Origin: Sophora flavescens
Lineage: Eukaryota > Streptophyta > Magnoliopsida > Fabales > Fabaceae
DNA length: 64,000 nucleotides
NCBI GenBank assembly: GCA_030762895.1
Contig: CM061065.1
Span: forward strand, 80,237,607 to 80,301,606
Reading direction: 5' to 3'
Below, one piece after another: positions 22,732-34,929 of this stretch. The stretch's first letter is position 1. The number at the start of each line of letters is the position of its first letter. The notes under the pieces were generated by a model that did not search any database, was not told the origin of the DNA, and saw only the letters and a program-made list of their open reading frames with translations. Both the position numbers and the translations under genes were made by a program.

Positions 22732-25700
22732 ATGGCATCTTCCGGTAATGTTAGTGCTGCCAAAGTGACACGACGTGGGCCAACTGTTATGAAGGCAGTC
22801 ATTCGCGCTAGGAGTAAAGGACAAAAATTTGAGGTAATTTACTTACTAATCTAAGGATTTCATTATGTTGTTTGATATCTAGATTTAATTACTTTATTAT
22901 TTTTATTAGGTTGAATGGAATTATTTGGACCAACCAATTCGTGCCAATGGAAAAAGATTGAAGAGTTACATTGGGGCCGTTGTTCGACAAACGGTCCCAA
23001 TTATCTGTTCTAATTGGAAGGATGAAGCTTTGGATGCTTTCAAAGAGAACATATGGGATGATGTACAAGTAATTATTAAAATTTGTGAATTATATTGTAA
23101 ACTATGTAAACATACTTACTTTGACACGTTGTTTATATTGATTTGCAGATGTCTTTTAATGTTGATGAATCTCGACGAAAATTTTTACTTCAGGAAGCCG
23201 GTAACCTACATCGGGCATTCAGAACTAGATTGACAAGAACATTTCTAAGAGATGCTAACGGGAGTATCAAAGAGGAACCTCCATCACAATATGCACACAT
23301 ATCAAGGGATGAGTGGGTAGATTTTGTAGCAATATGCACAGGAGATGCACGATTCCTGGTATGTTTAATATCACGTTAGTCCTTATAATTATATATATAA
23401 ATATGACATTAACCAAGTATTAATATCACTTATATGTGTCTGAATAGAAATTAAGCAATGAAAATTTTAAGAGAGCGTTAGATCCTGCATGCCCTTACAA
23501 AGCATCAAGTAAGGGGTATGCTGACATTGAGGATGAATTGGTATGTATATAATTAACTGTGTGGTAAATATGACTTTTAAAAATTTTGGTTAATATATAT
23601 TATCTCAATATACAGATACATGAGGCATGGCCAGAAGTTAAAAACATTAAACTCCATATTGTGTGGAGGAAAGCCCGCGAGAACAAGGCGGGTGTAATTG
23701 ACAACAAAAATACGCAGAACGTGTGGAATAAATGTGTAAGTAGAATAATGTTTACATTTTCATTTGTTATTTTCTTATGACAATATATAATAATGTTAAC
23801 ATTTGCATTTCACCAATAACTATGTGTCAGGAGGAACTGTCACAGTCTACAACAGAGGGAGAGATACAAGATTATGGTCGCCAAGATATTCTTGATAAAG
23901 CCCTAGGTGTGCCAGAGAACCCTGGTCATGTTAGGGGTGTGGGTTTTGGTGTCTCTCAAAGAGACTACTTCCCACCTGAAGGTCGTACAAAACATAAATG
24001 TGAAACGAAAAGGTGGGAGACATTGGTGGCTCAACTCTCAGAAAGATTGAACAATTTGGAAGATAAGATGAAAAAAAGGAGGATGAGGAGAGACAGACTA
24101 ATTTCACAGTCCCAAGCATCAAAGGTAGTTGCACTCTAGCATCTGCCATCAACTTCCAGAGGTAATGCATGCTTTTTTTTTTTACTAGTATTGCATTCAC
24201 ATTTAAATACATTCAATTGGATGCCTTAATTCACAGCTTATTCATCTATCATTGGTTTAGGGCGTCAACTCATGTCATCTATATTTATCAACCCCAACCC
24301 ATCGTATGGTTGGTATGGGTAAAGTATATAATGAGCCGGGTGTTACACTGCACCCCGGACCACTACCCCTTAACCGTGTGAAAGTTGGAGTTGATGTTGC
24401 AATTGAAGGGGATGCGCCATTGCCGATACCTATTGATGATGCAGATGTAATGACAATAAGAGATGCAATAGGTACTTATGTGGCATGGCCAATTGATCTC
24501 GTGGTTGTAATTAATATGGTATGTAATTGGATTTTTCCACCTTGTTATATACGGTGTATATTTATTACATTAGTTGATCACTAACTGGCATATTGAAATG
24601 CAAAATTTCCAGGCACCTGCAAAATCTAAAGGCAAGGGTAGAGTGTCTGAACATACAAAGGAGTCAATTGCAACCCCGGTAAAGAAAGGAGGCAAATCTG
24701 AGGCCAACCCTCCTACAGCTAGTTCAAATAACATTTCTCTGGAATATTTCAATTTTCTTAAAATACATGAACGAAAGAATATGCAAAAGGATGGCCCATT
24801 GGACATAGAGATAGAACAAAATATTTTTGGTGATCATATCATTGATAGAATTAATGCTGAAAATATCAGAGAAATTGTAAATCATGAATGGGTATCTGCC
24901 TCCGTTATTTCCGTATATATCAGGTACTAAATCAGGCTTAAAGTGTACAATATTTTTTTAGTCTTTCCATTAAAATATTGATGTCATTGGTGTAACCATT
25001 TTTATATTTTAATTGAAGGTATTTGTATGAAGAATTTTTGCTTCCAAAGGAAAGAACGAGGAGGTTTCTGTTCTTGTCCCCACACCAAACAGATACATAC
25101 GGCTTCTTCGGGGGAGATTCACAAACAAAGTATATAGCTGACCGCTTTACAATTACAGAGAGAGAATATCAGCCCTTGTTTCTAGCGTCGTGCAATGTTG
25201 GGTGAGTCACTTATCCTATAGGACTTAATTCACAATAATGAATTATATAAAAGTTGAGGTGCTTAGGATTTGTTATCTCAACATTTTTGTAGGAATCATT
25301 GGGTGCTGTTAGCAATAAATACTATTGAAGAGATTGTTTACTATCTGGATTCCTTGCATGCTGATCCTAGGAATCCCCCAGAATTAAAGAATTTGTTCAA
25401 TAAGTAAGCATGCTTTTATTTTTCTGATTTTCTATGATTCTGTCGAATGGCTTCCATGGTAGATACATGTTGCAAGTTGTCATGGTCCTAATGTGCTTTT
25501 GATTTTTGACATTAGAATAACTGTGTTGAATTGGCATATACTGGGTTATGGCTGTTGTGGTTCAAAATATAAAAAAAGGCAACCGAAACCTTCATTTTGT
25601 ATTTAGATGTGACCATTGAGAATTTTTGTTGGAAAATCCATGCGTGTGTTTGTGATGATTGAAAATATGTTTCTTAATGAAGTCTGTTTGATTTTGTGAT

Positions 25701-26148
25701 TAGTGCTTTGCAAGTTTATCGCGCACAAAGCGGAGCTAAGGTGCCTCGTTTAAAAGCAACCAACATTAAATGGATTCAGATAGAGGTATATTTGCAAAAA
25801 CTTAATGAGCAATTAGTTAAAAAAAACTATATTGATTTACTATTTTCTTTTTTATAGTGCCCAAGACAACCCAACAATACAGATTGTGGGTATTATGTCA
25901 TGCGTTTCATGAAGGAAATTATCTTACAGAACCAAGTTAAAATACCAATGGCGGTATGTAGTTTCAGTGCTTGTTGTTTGCTTAGCTTTTAAATGTGACT
26001 GTTCAAATGTTATAGCAATTGTAACTTAATTTATTTAATTTTTATGTCGCAGTACTTCCCTGACTTCAAATGCTTCACATACTCCACTGCTCAACTATCT
26101 GAAGTCAAGGAAGATTGGTCTTGCTATATTGTTGAAAAGTTTATTTGA
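22732..26148 (+). CDS. CACTA second gene: En/Spm-type protein with Ulp1-like protease domain, 13 exons
   Basis: ATG at 22732 follows tttgtaggtaa. Exons inferred from GT-AG sites and frame continuity: 22732-22833, 22910-23068, 23149-23358, 23448-23540, 23616-23735, 23831-24124, 24261-24518, 24613-24923, 25019-25201, 25293-25403, 25704-25785, 25858-25953, 26053-26148. They join to 2115 nt, 704 codons plus stop, with no interruption. The first half is a plant En/Spm transposase-type region (RARSKGQKFE, RDYFPPEG), with a coiled coil near its end. The C-terminal part is a C48/Ulp1 cysteine protease fold: His579 (NHWVLL), Asp596 (YYLDSL), Gln645 (PRQPNN), Cys651 (TDCGYYVMRFM), in the canonical H-D-Q-C order and spacing. 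In this family such proteins remove SUMO-like modifiers. A role in CACTA movement or silencing escape is conjecture. Exon edges need transcript support. Confidence 0.8.
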
Positions 26149-26339
26149 TTACACTTGTTATATATGGTCTAAACTTTGTATTGTGTTATGCATGGTTTGG
26201 TACAAGTAACTTAGGTGTCTGTGTTTTGTTTGCTACCTATAATTTGGATTGTGTTTCAGTTATTTGTGTAAACCTTCTGTTTTTTATGAACATGCAGGAT
26301 GGAGGTAAAGTTAAGAAATAGGTAAACTAAAAAAAAAGG

Positions 26340-26655
26340 GAATAGATAGCGTTTGTATTTGTAAACGCTATCTAAAGGCAGCTTTTAGATAGAATTTGTT
26401 AAAAAACGCTATCTAAAGGCATGCCTTTAGATAGCGTTTACTTAAACAAACGCTATCTAAAGTCACAGATGCCCTTCCAATGATGCCAGAAAACACACAC
26501 TAAAGATAGCGTTTGTTAATATGCGGAAACGCTATCTAAAGTCAACTTTTAATAGCATTTCTTAAATGCTATCTTTACTAACTACTTTTAATAGCGGTGG
26601 CATAGATAGCGCTTAAAAGCGCTATTAGAAGGCACACGGAAATGCTATCTAAAGC
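26340..26655. repeat. Right subterminal repeats of the CACTA element
   Basis: About a dozen gatagcgttt/aaacgctatc copies occur in both orientations, matching the left subterminal block in motif. Confidence 0.85.
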
Positions 26656-26770
26656 CTTTTCTGTTGTAGTGCCCACTTATTCCTTTAACAACAACTCCAA
26701 GCTAATTCCTAAGGCTTGAACAAACAAATAAGCATACATAAAAGCACTTAACGAAAAACGGGATGTTACA

Positions 26771-26775
26771 AAGTG
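26771..26775. repeat. Target duplication aagtg, right copy
   Basis: It is identical to 12942-12946 and directly follows the solo LTR end TTACA. Confidence 0.75.
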
Positions 26776-27161
26776 AACCATGTGAAATCTTCTAACAAGT
26801 GTGAAGAAATTATAATATCCTAATCAGATAATCAAAAATGAACCAAGCGTCTGATGTTTTATCAAGCATCTGAGTTTACTAAATTAAGTGTTTGATTGAT
26901 GGCTTGTGAAGTCCTAATGCGCGACAATCGTCTGCCCTGCGCCTGCACCCTTATAAAGCATGCAAAAAAGTACGTTCCTTCACTACAAAAAAAATAGTTA
27001 TTTAGCGACCACCGAACTTGGTTGCAGATTACCTAGTCACTAAATTGTTTGGCGGTTGCTAAATCAATCGCTAAATCATTTAGCGACCGAATTTTCATAT
27101 TTAGAGACCAAAATTCATATTTAGCGACCGATTAAGTGTGGTCACGCTAAAAGCTAGGTCG

Positions 27162-27228
<67 letters not shown>

Positions 27229-28022
27229 AGTGCTTTGTACTATAAGAAGATCTCCAAAGACCATAAACATTAAATGGGAGTTCAAAAAGGCTCTTTGACA
27301 TTAATGGATGAAAGAACAAAGCCCTGATCCTTGAAGAATACCCTCGACGTATTTATTAGTGGATGGCTATATAAAGAAGACATTGAAGGCACTTACAAGT
27401 AGTTAACAACCGCAAATATTCATTACAAGTTGTGCATTCAAAGCTCTTAAATTCTTTCACTCTTTCTTAGAATACTTCTCGCTCAATCATTTGTATTTAT
27501 AGAGAAATTCTTTCTATAGTCATACCAACTTTCATCGATATTCACTCTTTGAGTATTACTCGGTCGACTTGCAAAGGTGTAACTTGATGTTTTTGCTTCA
27601 CAAAACTCTCTAAGTCTGTACAGCCTAAAGATGCTAGCAATAAAGAATACTTGTGTTTGAGTCTGGAGAGGCTAGATGTGAAAACAATACTTGTAGAAGT
27701 TTGAAGAAGTTAGGTCTGAAAATAATACTTGTCTGCAATTTGATATAAGTTATGTCAAAATCTTGGTGAAGTTAAGGAGTGGGGTGAACCGGGAAAAATC
27801 TCTTTGGATGAACTTCCTTACCCTTGACTCTTTATTTCTGCATTGTTTATTTATTTGTGCTAACGGAGATTTAATTTGTTAAACTTAAACACTTCTATTT
27901 TCAGTCTCTGTAAACCTCATACGCATCCAAGCGTCCATAGTGCTTTTCAAAGCTTCTGATCCTTGCTGTTTGTGAAAAGATATTTGTTTTTGAAAAAGTT
28001 TTGAGTAAAACCCATTCCCCCC
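26776..28022 (+). repeat. Copia LTR-like remnant (R-U5 part)
   Basis: No gene is seen. The 27360-28022 stretch has the look of a Sirevirus-type LTR 3' half: a gaaccgggaaaaatctc block, then Thr/Phe-rich U5-like text and a terminal gagtaaaacccattcccccc, analogous to the cactcaattcacccccc end of the element at 3457. A CACTA MITE interrupts it at 26981-27232. No partner LTR is found. Confidence 0.4.
26981..27232. mobile_element. CACTA MITE, 252 bp
   Basis: The ends are CACTACAAAAAAAATAG and TTTGTAGTG, with the 3-bp duplication ctt on each side (26978-26980 and 27233-27235). Inside are ttagcgacc/ggtcgctaa subterminal motifs in both orientations and a long (TA)n run (about 27168-27224). Motif sequence differs from the large CACTA element, so it belongs to another family. 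Confidence 0.8.
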
Positions 28023-28511
28023 GGGGTGATGGTTGCTTGCCCTAACAGAAAATCCTTCCTTTCTAGGGAGTAATTCCAAGAAAAGGCTTCCCACCCACTT
28101 TCCAATTCCACTCTCCATATAGTTCCACCCCCCAGCACTAGATTGACTGGATTAGGAAAAGTACGTCCAAGCAGAGTTTTGAACTGGGTTGGTAATGACT
28201 GTCAGCAGTAGAATTATCATATTTCATAGTGTTGGTTAGAGTCATAAGTAATTACGATTGTGTACTATGGATAAGAACTATCAAAATTAATTAGCATTAT
28301 AAATGTGTACACTTGATCGCAATAAATTACTTACAAGCCTGTGTTGTTTGGTCGTCCATGACAATCGGCATGAAGAAATATATTGGTAGAGTTCGTGATG
28401 GCATAGTAGTAGGTGAGATCTCCAAGCAATTTTGGTATAATACAATTACTTGGATACGTAATCCAACAATATATTTGAATAAAACTATTTCGCTGCTCAC
28501 CAAGCCTATTA
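28023..28511. other. Intergenic, nothing recognised
   Basis: Open frames of about 60-78 codons on both strands have no recognisable domain, and none has a plausible gene context. Confidence 0.4.
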
Positions 28512-29356
28512 TGGCCCGTTTGGTGGTCAGGATAAGAGAGACAGGATAGGATAAGCTATCATATCCTGTCTGAAATTGTTGTTTGGTGAGCCAGCAGGAT
28601 AGGATAAGGCAATCCTATCACTTATCCTATCATGTCCATCCAGTTAAAATTCTATCATGAGGGGAGGGCTGGGTTAACACTCAACAGGATATGATAAGGT
28701 TTTTTTTTTTTTTCTGGTAACAAGTAGGAAAGGGTGATTTAAAGTATAATAAAATATAAAAATATATAATACATAAAATAATTAAAGTATAATAAAATAA
28801 TAATTTAAAGTATAATAAAATTTAACATGGTTACCAAAAAATGGTATAATAAAATATAAAATATTTAAAATAATAAAAATATTAATAATTCATTTTAAAA
28901 TTTATTTTTATTTTATAACAATGCTAATTTTGTTATTTTATATTATTTTAAAAACTGTAAAAATATAAAAAAAAGTAGTCTAATAATTTAACTATATGTA
29001 AAGAAAAACAAAATGAATATATAAAAATATAAAAAAATTAATTTTAGTTAGACAATATTTAAAAAATTTAAAAAGCTATATGTAATTTTATCACAATGAT
29101 ATTTTTGTCTTTTTATATAATTTTAAATAATGAAAATTATAAAAAAACTAAAATCTAATAAAAGATGAAAACATTTAGAATAAAAACGAAAAAAATTTAA
29201 AATTCATACTTAAATTATAATGTTGTCCGGTTGGTTATCTGGTGGACATCAAACGTCGGATATGATAACAGTTTATCCTGCTCATATCGTATCCTACTCC
29301 TATCATGTTCTCTTATCATATCTGCCTCTATCCTATCCTGACCATCAAACGAGCCC
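28512..29356. mobile_element. PIF/Harbinger-like MITE, 845 bp
   Basis: Imperfect terminal inverted repeats ggcccgtttggtggtcagga and the complement of tcctgaccatcaaacgagccc are flanked by tta on both sides (28509-28511 and 29357-29359). Subterminal aggataggata/tatcctatcc words are repeated in both orientations. The middle is very AT-rich and non-coding. Confidence 0.65.
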
Positions 29357-29359
29357 TTA

Positions 29360-30591
29360 ACGTCCTAAAATGAACTTCCCATTCATGATCGTCTGGTGTT
29401 CTCAACACTAATGGGTTCGTGAGGTGTTCTCCCCAGTTATCTGTAAATTGAAGAGGCAATCTCTGTACATAACGTAGTTTTCATTGCAAGAAAATATCAT
29501 ATCACATGTAGTTTAAAGTCATTTGATAATTGACACTATTGTATATAACTTTAAAACATCATTCAATGAATATAAAGAGTTCCATTTGAAGCACAATACA
29601 AGAGCGTTGTGAATAATGACATTTACTATTGAAACTAATTTATAATTGGTTTTAGAAGGTGTAGAAAGCTAACCACAATATCCACATTACACTGGAAAAT
29701 TATTGAGAAAGTTCTTTCATCTCTGTTCATTGTACCTGGGATAGTAGTCGTGGTGATATTTGTCTCAATATTCAAATGATCAGTACTTAGTCTCAAATTA
29801 CATTTTTACAAAATTGTGGATTGATGAGATAAAGAATAGAAACCGCATTTTTACATGCAGAATAATTACATAACATCATATTTAAGGTTTTCCTTCAAGT
29901 CAACGAATTTTAGTCAACTGAAAAACATGGTATATCCCAGCCACTTAAGTTTAAAAATCAAATTCAAACATGGTGTATTCCAACCACTTAAATTTTTTAA
30001 AAAAAAATAATAATCAAATTCTTCCTACTTTACATCCTAGTCGTACAAAATAGAGAAAAACAACATACCATGTCTAAGGTATCGAACAAATGATTAAAAA
30101 AAAATACAATCAATACTATGATACCAACACTCTCAAGGTATTAAAAAATATACATAATTTTTCCAAGAATCTATCAGATTCTAAAGCCACAAAGTCTGAT
30201 ATCAATCGATCTAAATCTATAATAATTTTTTTTATAAGCATCTAAATCTATAATAATATTTCATAATAAGTATAAAAGCTCCATACAATAACACACACAG
30301 CTATCGTTTCATGTGAATAACATCGAGTCAATAAACAGCAACAATACAACACAGTGAAGAAAAAACACACAAAAATAAGAAAAGCAGACCCAAAAAAATT
30401 TGACCTTTCACTCAGAATAATGGAACAAACACCCCATCCTAGCTCCCAAAAAATTCCCAACTTTCACTATCACAAACCATAACCAAATACCCAAATCACA
30501 AGAGCAACAAAGAGTAGAGCAAACAGAGACCGGATCAGAATGCAGCAGGATCTAAGCGGAAGGAGGACGGAGGGGTCGTAGTACGACCGAA
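29360..30591. other. AT-rich intergenic, nothing recognised
   Basis: Apart from short A and T runs no repeat edge, tRNA or gene is visible. The small open frame at 30248-30460 (minus) is hydrophobic, short and without context; I do not call it. Confidence 0.4.
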
Positions 30592-30596
30592 TGGAG

Positions 30597-30980
30597 TGTT
30601 GGCAATTAAAATTGCCTTGCTAGATGAATATAGATAGAATAAAAATAGAACACTCAAAGAAACAATAACACAATCTTATTTCAACTCATAAAACTTGGAC
30701 TAGCTGGAGCTCCCTTTTATTGTTCACTCAAATTCTCACAACATTGATACAACAACAACAAACTACAAGATGCCCTATTTATACACCCCAAGGTTGGTTT
30801 CTATGTTTTAACCGACAACCAAGCAACAACTAATAGTAATTATAGCTATTGAAAAGAGGTTTAAATTGATATAAAATACATGAGTGTGAGCTGTCATATA
30901 TTCCTTAATAGTTAAGCATTGACCTTTTCAAATTTCTCCAAGCTTTCAACACATTCTGGAGACATGTTTAACTTCTAACA
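30597..30980 (-). repeat. Left (3') LTR of the minus-strand copia element
   Basis: It matches 37066-37348 over most of its length (ttctcacaacattgatacaac and neighbours). The PPT complement (cccgctcttaaacttggc) follows at 30981. Confidence 0.85.
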
Positions 30981-33798
30981 CCCGCTCTTAAACTTGGCTT
31001 GATCATTCTGAGCATATTCTTCAACTTTACGAACAAATTGATTTTGAGTGGCTTTGTAAAGATATATGTAATTTGGTCTTCTAATGAACAATATTCAACT
31101 ACAATTTCTTTATCTCAAAACAAATCTCTAATGTAGTGATGGTTGATGCTGATGTGTTTGCTGTGTCCATGAAAAACTAGATTTCTTGTAAAGTAATTAT
31201 TGACTTATTATCACAAAATATTCTTGTAGGACCATCTTGTTGATGTTGTAGCTCACTTAGCATTTTTCGTAACCAAACTGCTTGAGTAGCACAACTTGTG
31301 GTTGCTATATATTCTGCCTTTGCTGTTGAAAAGGTAATTACTTGTTGTTTCTTGGACGACCAGGAAAATACACCTAATCCTAGATAAAAGGCATAACCTT
31401 ATGTACCTTTTCGTATTTTAGTATCACCTCCCCAATCACTATATGTGTATTCAACCAATTCTATCTTGTTAACACTTGAATAAAATATACCATCATCAAT
31501 TGTACCTTTAATATATCTTAAAATTCGCTTTGCTGCTTGCCAATGAGATTGTCGTGGTGAATCCATGAATTTGCTTACAAGTCCAACTCCATAAGCTATG
31601 TCAGGTCTCTTTGTTGTTAAGTACCTGAGACTTCCCATTAATCTTCTGAAATTAGTTGGATTGACAAGGTCACCCCCACTTTCCTTTTCAAGCTTTAATC
31701 TTTCTTCAACTGGTGTCAAGATTGGTTTGCAGGCTTTCATCTTGAACTTCTTTAGAACATCTATTACATATTTATTTTGCGAAATAAATTTCCATTATAC
31801 ATTTGTTTAACCTCAATACCTAAGAAGTAAGATATCAGGCCCATATAAGTCATTTCTAAATGTGTAGTCATATTCTCCTTGAATTCACTCAACCATTTGG
31901 AGTTGTTGCCGGTGAAGATTAAGTCATCCACAAGCAAGCAAACAATAATAATGTCTCCATTCTTGTTGTTTTTGACATATAAGTCATGCTCATGTGGACT
32001 CATATGGAAACCAACTGTTAATAAAATATGAGTCTACACGAGTATACCATGCTCTGGGTGCTTGCTTCAATCCATATAGTGCTTTCTTCAACTTGTACAC
32101 CTTATCTTCTTCTCCTTGTTTTAAATAACTTGGTAGTTGCTCATGTAAACTTCTTCGTCAAGTATACCATTCAAGAAAGCAGATTTGACATCCATTTGGA
32201 ATATTTTCCACTAATTTTGTGCAGCAATAGAAATAATCATATGTACCGTATCCATTCTTGTAACTGGAGCAAATACTTCAAAGTAATCAATTCCATATTT
32301 TTGTTTGTACCCTTTTGCCACCAATCGTGCCTTGAAACGTTCTATCTCTCCATTTGGTTGGAACTTTGTCTTATACACCCATTTAACATCAATAGGCTTC
32401 TTTCCTTCAGGGAGAGTAGCTAACTCACATGTCTTATTCTTCCCAATAGATTGATTCATCCATTGCTTTTATCCAATGATCTTCATTGGTTACTTCCTCA
32501 TATGTCACAGGATCACAATCATCAAATAAGGCATAATATGTAACATCTTCCTCCCTATCATCAGGATCATCATCTCTACAAACTTGTAAGTGAGCAGGTG
32601 GACATCGTTCTGGTTGTGGACGAAGTTGTGGATCATCAAGCCTTGAAGTACTTGATGGTGGCTTAACATTTTCTTCATTTACGGTTACTGGTACAGGAAA
32701 CAATTCCTTTTCTTTCTATGACCAATCCCACACTCCATTTTCATCAAAGGTAACATCACGACTAATGATTACCTTTTGAGATTTTGGATTGTATAACTTG
32801 GAGCCTTTAGTTTCTTCATTGTACCCAACAAAGATGCATTTTTCTGCCTTGACATGAAGTTTCTTTCTTAGTTCATCGGGAACATGTGCATAAGCAATGC
32901 AACCAAAAACTTTCAAGTGATCAAGATTTGGCTTTTGTCCAGTTCAGGCTTCTTATGGATTTTTATCTTGTACACTTTTGACAGGACATCTATTCAAGAT
33001 GTAGACTGCACAAAACATTGCTTCTGCCCAAAAACTCTTCGGCAATTTCTTTCCATATAGCATGCTTCTTACCACGTCCATGGTAGCCCTATTCTTCCTT
33101 TCTGCCACTCGATTTTGTTGAGGAGTGTATCTTGCAGTTAGTTGATGTTTAACACCATTCTTTCTCAAGAAATCATCACAAACTATGTACTCAGTTCCCC
33201 TATCAGTTATCAATGTTTTAAGAGTATAGTCACTTCTCCTTTCAACATATGTCATAAAATTCTTGAGTGTGTCACAGACATCACATTTGTTTTTCAAGAA
33301 GTAAACACATGTCTTCCTATTAAAGTTATCAATGAAAGTAATAACATACTTGTTACCTCCAATGGATAGAACATCCACATAACATAAATCTGAGTGCACC
33401 TGCTCAAGTGGTTTTGTAGCTCTCCATGCACGTCCTTTAGGAAAAGGATCAACATGCTTTTAACCCACGACACATGTCTCGCATAGCTGATCAGAAACTT
33501 TGATAACCGGAAAGCCTGCAACCCACTTTTTATTTTCAAGAAGCTTGATGCTTTCAAAGTTGAAGTGTCCAAGCAACATGTGTCAAAGCCAATTATCATC
33601 AACAATTGTAGCATTGCAGCACAAGGAATCACGGTGCTTAACATTCATTGGGAACAATCGGTTGTTTGACATGCTAGTCTTTTCTATCAACCCCATCTCC
33701 AGATCATTTAAGGTGCATCATCTTTTGTTAAACTGCAGGTCATAGCCTTTCTCATTTAGTTGTCCCACACTCAAATATTTTGACATATACCTGGTGCA
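30981..33798 (-). pseudogene. pol: pol of the minus-strand copia element: integrase, RT, RNase H, broken
   Basis: Segments in order on the minus strand: integrase core near 33399-32953 (MHSDLCYVD, ITDRGTEY, YTPQQNRVAERKNR), integrase C-terminal part (32916-32716, KVFGCIAYAHVPDELR), RT (32459-32211, [20 protein letters not shown]; 32003-31764, CLLVDDLIFTGNN; 31740-31399, RRLMGSLRYLTTKRPDIAY), then RNase H down to about 30985. Frames change at each segment boundary and several stops intervene, so no polyprotein can be made. The RT active site reads VDD with an upstream Leu instead of Tyr. Confidence 0.85.
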
Positions 33799-34020
33799 TG
33801 TGAAGAAACTAAAGAAGCCATGCAAGAGAGAGAAAGAGAGAGAGAGAGCAGAGTGTTGAATCTGAAACTGGTTCTCATTGACTGAATATTCTAGATGTTA
33901 TAATTGTGTTATATACAACAACTATACAGCTATGAGCAACTCTATTCAGTTACTGTTAACCGCCTAAGAGGGAATACAGTGTGCAACATTGTATTTCCCT
34001 TATGGTGTACCCTATGTACT

Positions 34021-34929
34021 CTAACATACCCCCTCAAGCTCAAGGTGACTGCCCAATGGAATGCAGGTCAAGCATCTTGAGCTTGTCCCTAAGACACAAG
34101 AACCGAGTAGGGGACAAGCCTTGGTCAGCAGATCAGTACATTGCTCTACAGAGGGAATGTGCAGTACTTTGAGGCACTTGATGATGACCTTTTCTCTAAC
34201 AAAAAAGAGGTTCAGCTTCATGTGCTTGGTCCATGCATGTAGAATAGCGTTGTGAGAGAGGGCAACAGTGCTCAAGTTGTCACAATAGATGGTTGGTGGT
34301 GGGAGCTGAATGTGCAGCTCATGCAACAATGTTTGAATCCATAAAATCTCTACAGTAGTGGCAGTGAGACTGCGATACTCGGCCTCATTACTGGAGCGAG
34401 CAACAACTGTTTGCTTGTTAGCCCACCAAGAGACTAAGTTAGGTCCAAAGTAGATGCATGAGCCAGAAGTTAAGCATCTATCATCAGGGTCTGCTGCCCA
34501 ATCAGCATCAGAAAACCCTGTGAGGACCAAGGGAAATGAGGAGGATGCTGGCTGTAGGTGTAGGCCTTGGGTTACAGTGCCTTTAAGGTAGCGTAGAATA
34601 CATTTAACTGTTGTCCAATGAGTTTCCAAGGGCTGTAACATGAACTGGCACACTTTGTTCACAGCATAGGAGATTTCGGGTCTTGTAATTGTTGCATATT
34701 GTAAGGCACCAACAATAGATCTGTACAATTTGGCATCGGGAAAGTAATCAGAACCATGTCTGGACAGTTTATACCCACTAACCATAGGAGATGAAATTCC
34801 CTTGTCCCCGGACATATCAGCAGGGGCAACACAGGTGACATTGGCAGATGCAGCATTGCTTGATATGAACTGCTTGTATTTCTCAAGACGCACTTCTTGA
34901 GCAAGTAAAAATGACTCTAATTCATCCAA
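34021..34929 (-). CDS. Open frame joining gag to the RT end and RNase H
   Basis: This 302-codon frame begins inside gag (MDELESFLLAQEVRLEKY, through SSNAASANV). It then passes without a stop into the RT C-terminal region (SGYKLSRHGSDYFPDAKLY, RSIVGALQYATITRPEISY) and a complete-looking RNase H (FSDADWAADPDDR, SSNEAEYRSL, LPPPTIYCDN). The junction lies near residue 35, where protease, integrase and most of RT have been deleted in frame. The last part runs into the 3' LTR. The upstream gag parts (35528-34917) are in other frames, so a full gag-RNase H fusion would need a frame change. The ATG used is internal to gag. Whether it is expressed is unknown. Confidence 0.65.
   Translation of the reverse strand: MDELESFLLAQEVRLEKYKQFISSNAASANVTCVAPADMSGDKGISSPMVSGYKLSRHGSDYFPDAKLYRSIVGALQYATITRPEISYAVNKVCQFMLQPLETHWTTVKCILRYLKGTVTQGLHLQPASSSFPLVLTGFSDADWAADPDDRCLTSGSCIYFGPNLVSWWANKQTVVARSSNEAEYRSLTATTVEILWIQTLLHELHIQLPPPTIYCDNLSTVALSHNAILHAWTKHMKLNLFFVREKVIIKCLKVLHIPSVEQCTDLLTKACPLLGSCVLGTSSRCLTCIPLGSHLELEGVC

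Larger units (their letters stand above)
15292..26671 (+). mobile_element. CACTA (En/Spm) DNA transposon, 11.4 kb, intact ends
   Basis: The termini are CACTACAACAaaaa on the left and the complement of CACTACAACAgaaaagg on the right, with a 3-bp duplication ccc on both sides (15289-15291 and 26672-26674). Subterminal regions (15310-15570 and 26340-26655) carry many direct and inverted copies of gatagcgttt/aaacgctatc. It encodes a TNP2-type transposase (19311-22552, broken) and a second 13-exon gene with a Ulp1-like protease domain (22732-26148, open). The 5' third is non-coding and contains a copia RT fragment, a G19 run and a MITE-like block. Confidence 0.93.
12947..26770 (+). mobile_element. 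Solo LTR (gypsy/chromovirus-like), interrupted by a CACTA element
   Basis: It starts TGTGACACCCTCTATCCC and ends GGGATGTTACA. The 5-bp duplication aagtg is present on both sides (12942-12946 and 26771-26775). Without the CACTA insert it is about 2.44 kb long and has no internal coding region, so it is best read as a solo LTR left by LTR-LTR recombination. Content left of the insert is non-coding and includes clusters of GC-rich near-palindromes (14130-14260 and 15085-15260). Strand is not certain. The gypsy assignment rests on TGTRACA-type ends and length. Confidence 0.75.

Noticed and set aside
27168..27224. Long Tyr-Ile repeat peptide on the minus strand
   Set aside because: Translation of a (TA)n microsatellite.
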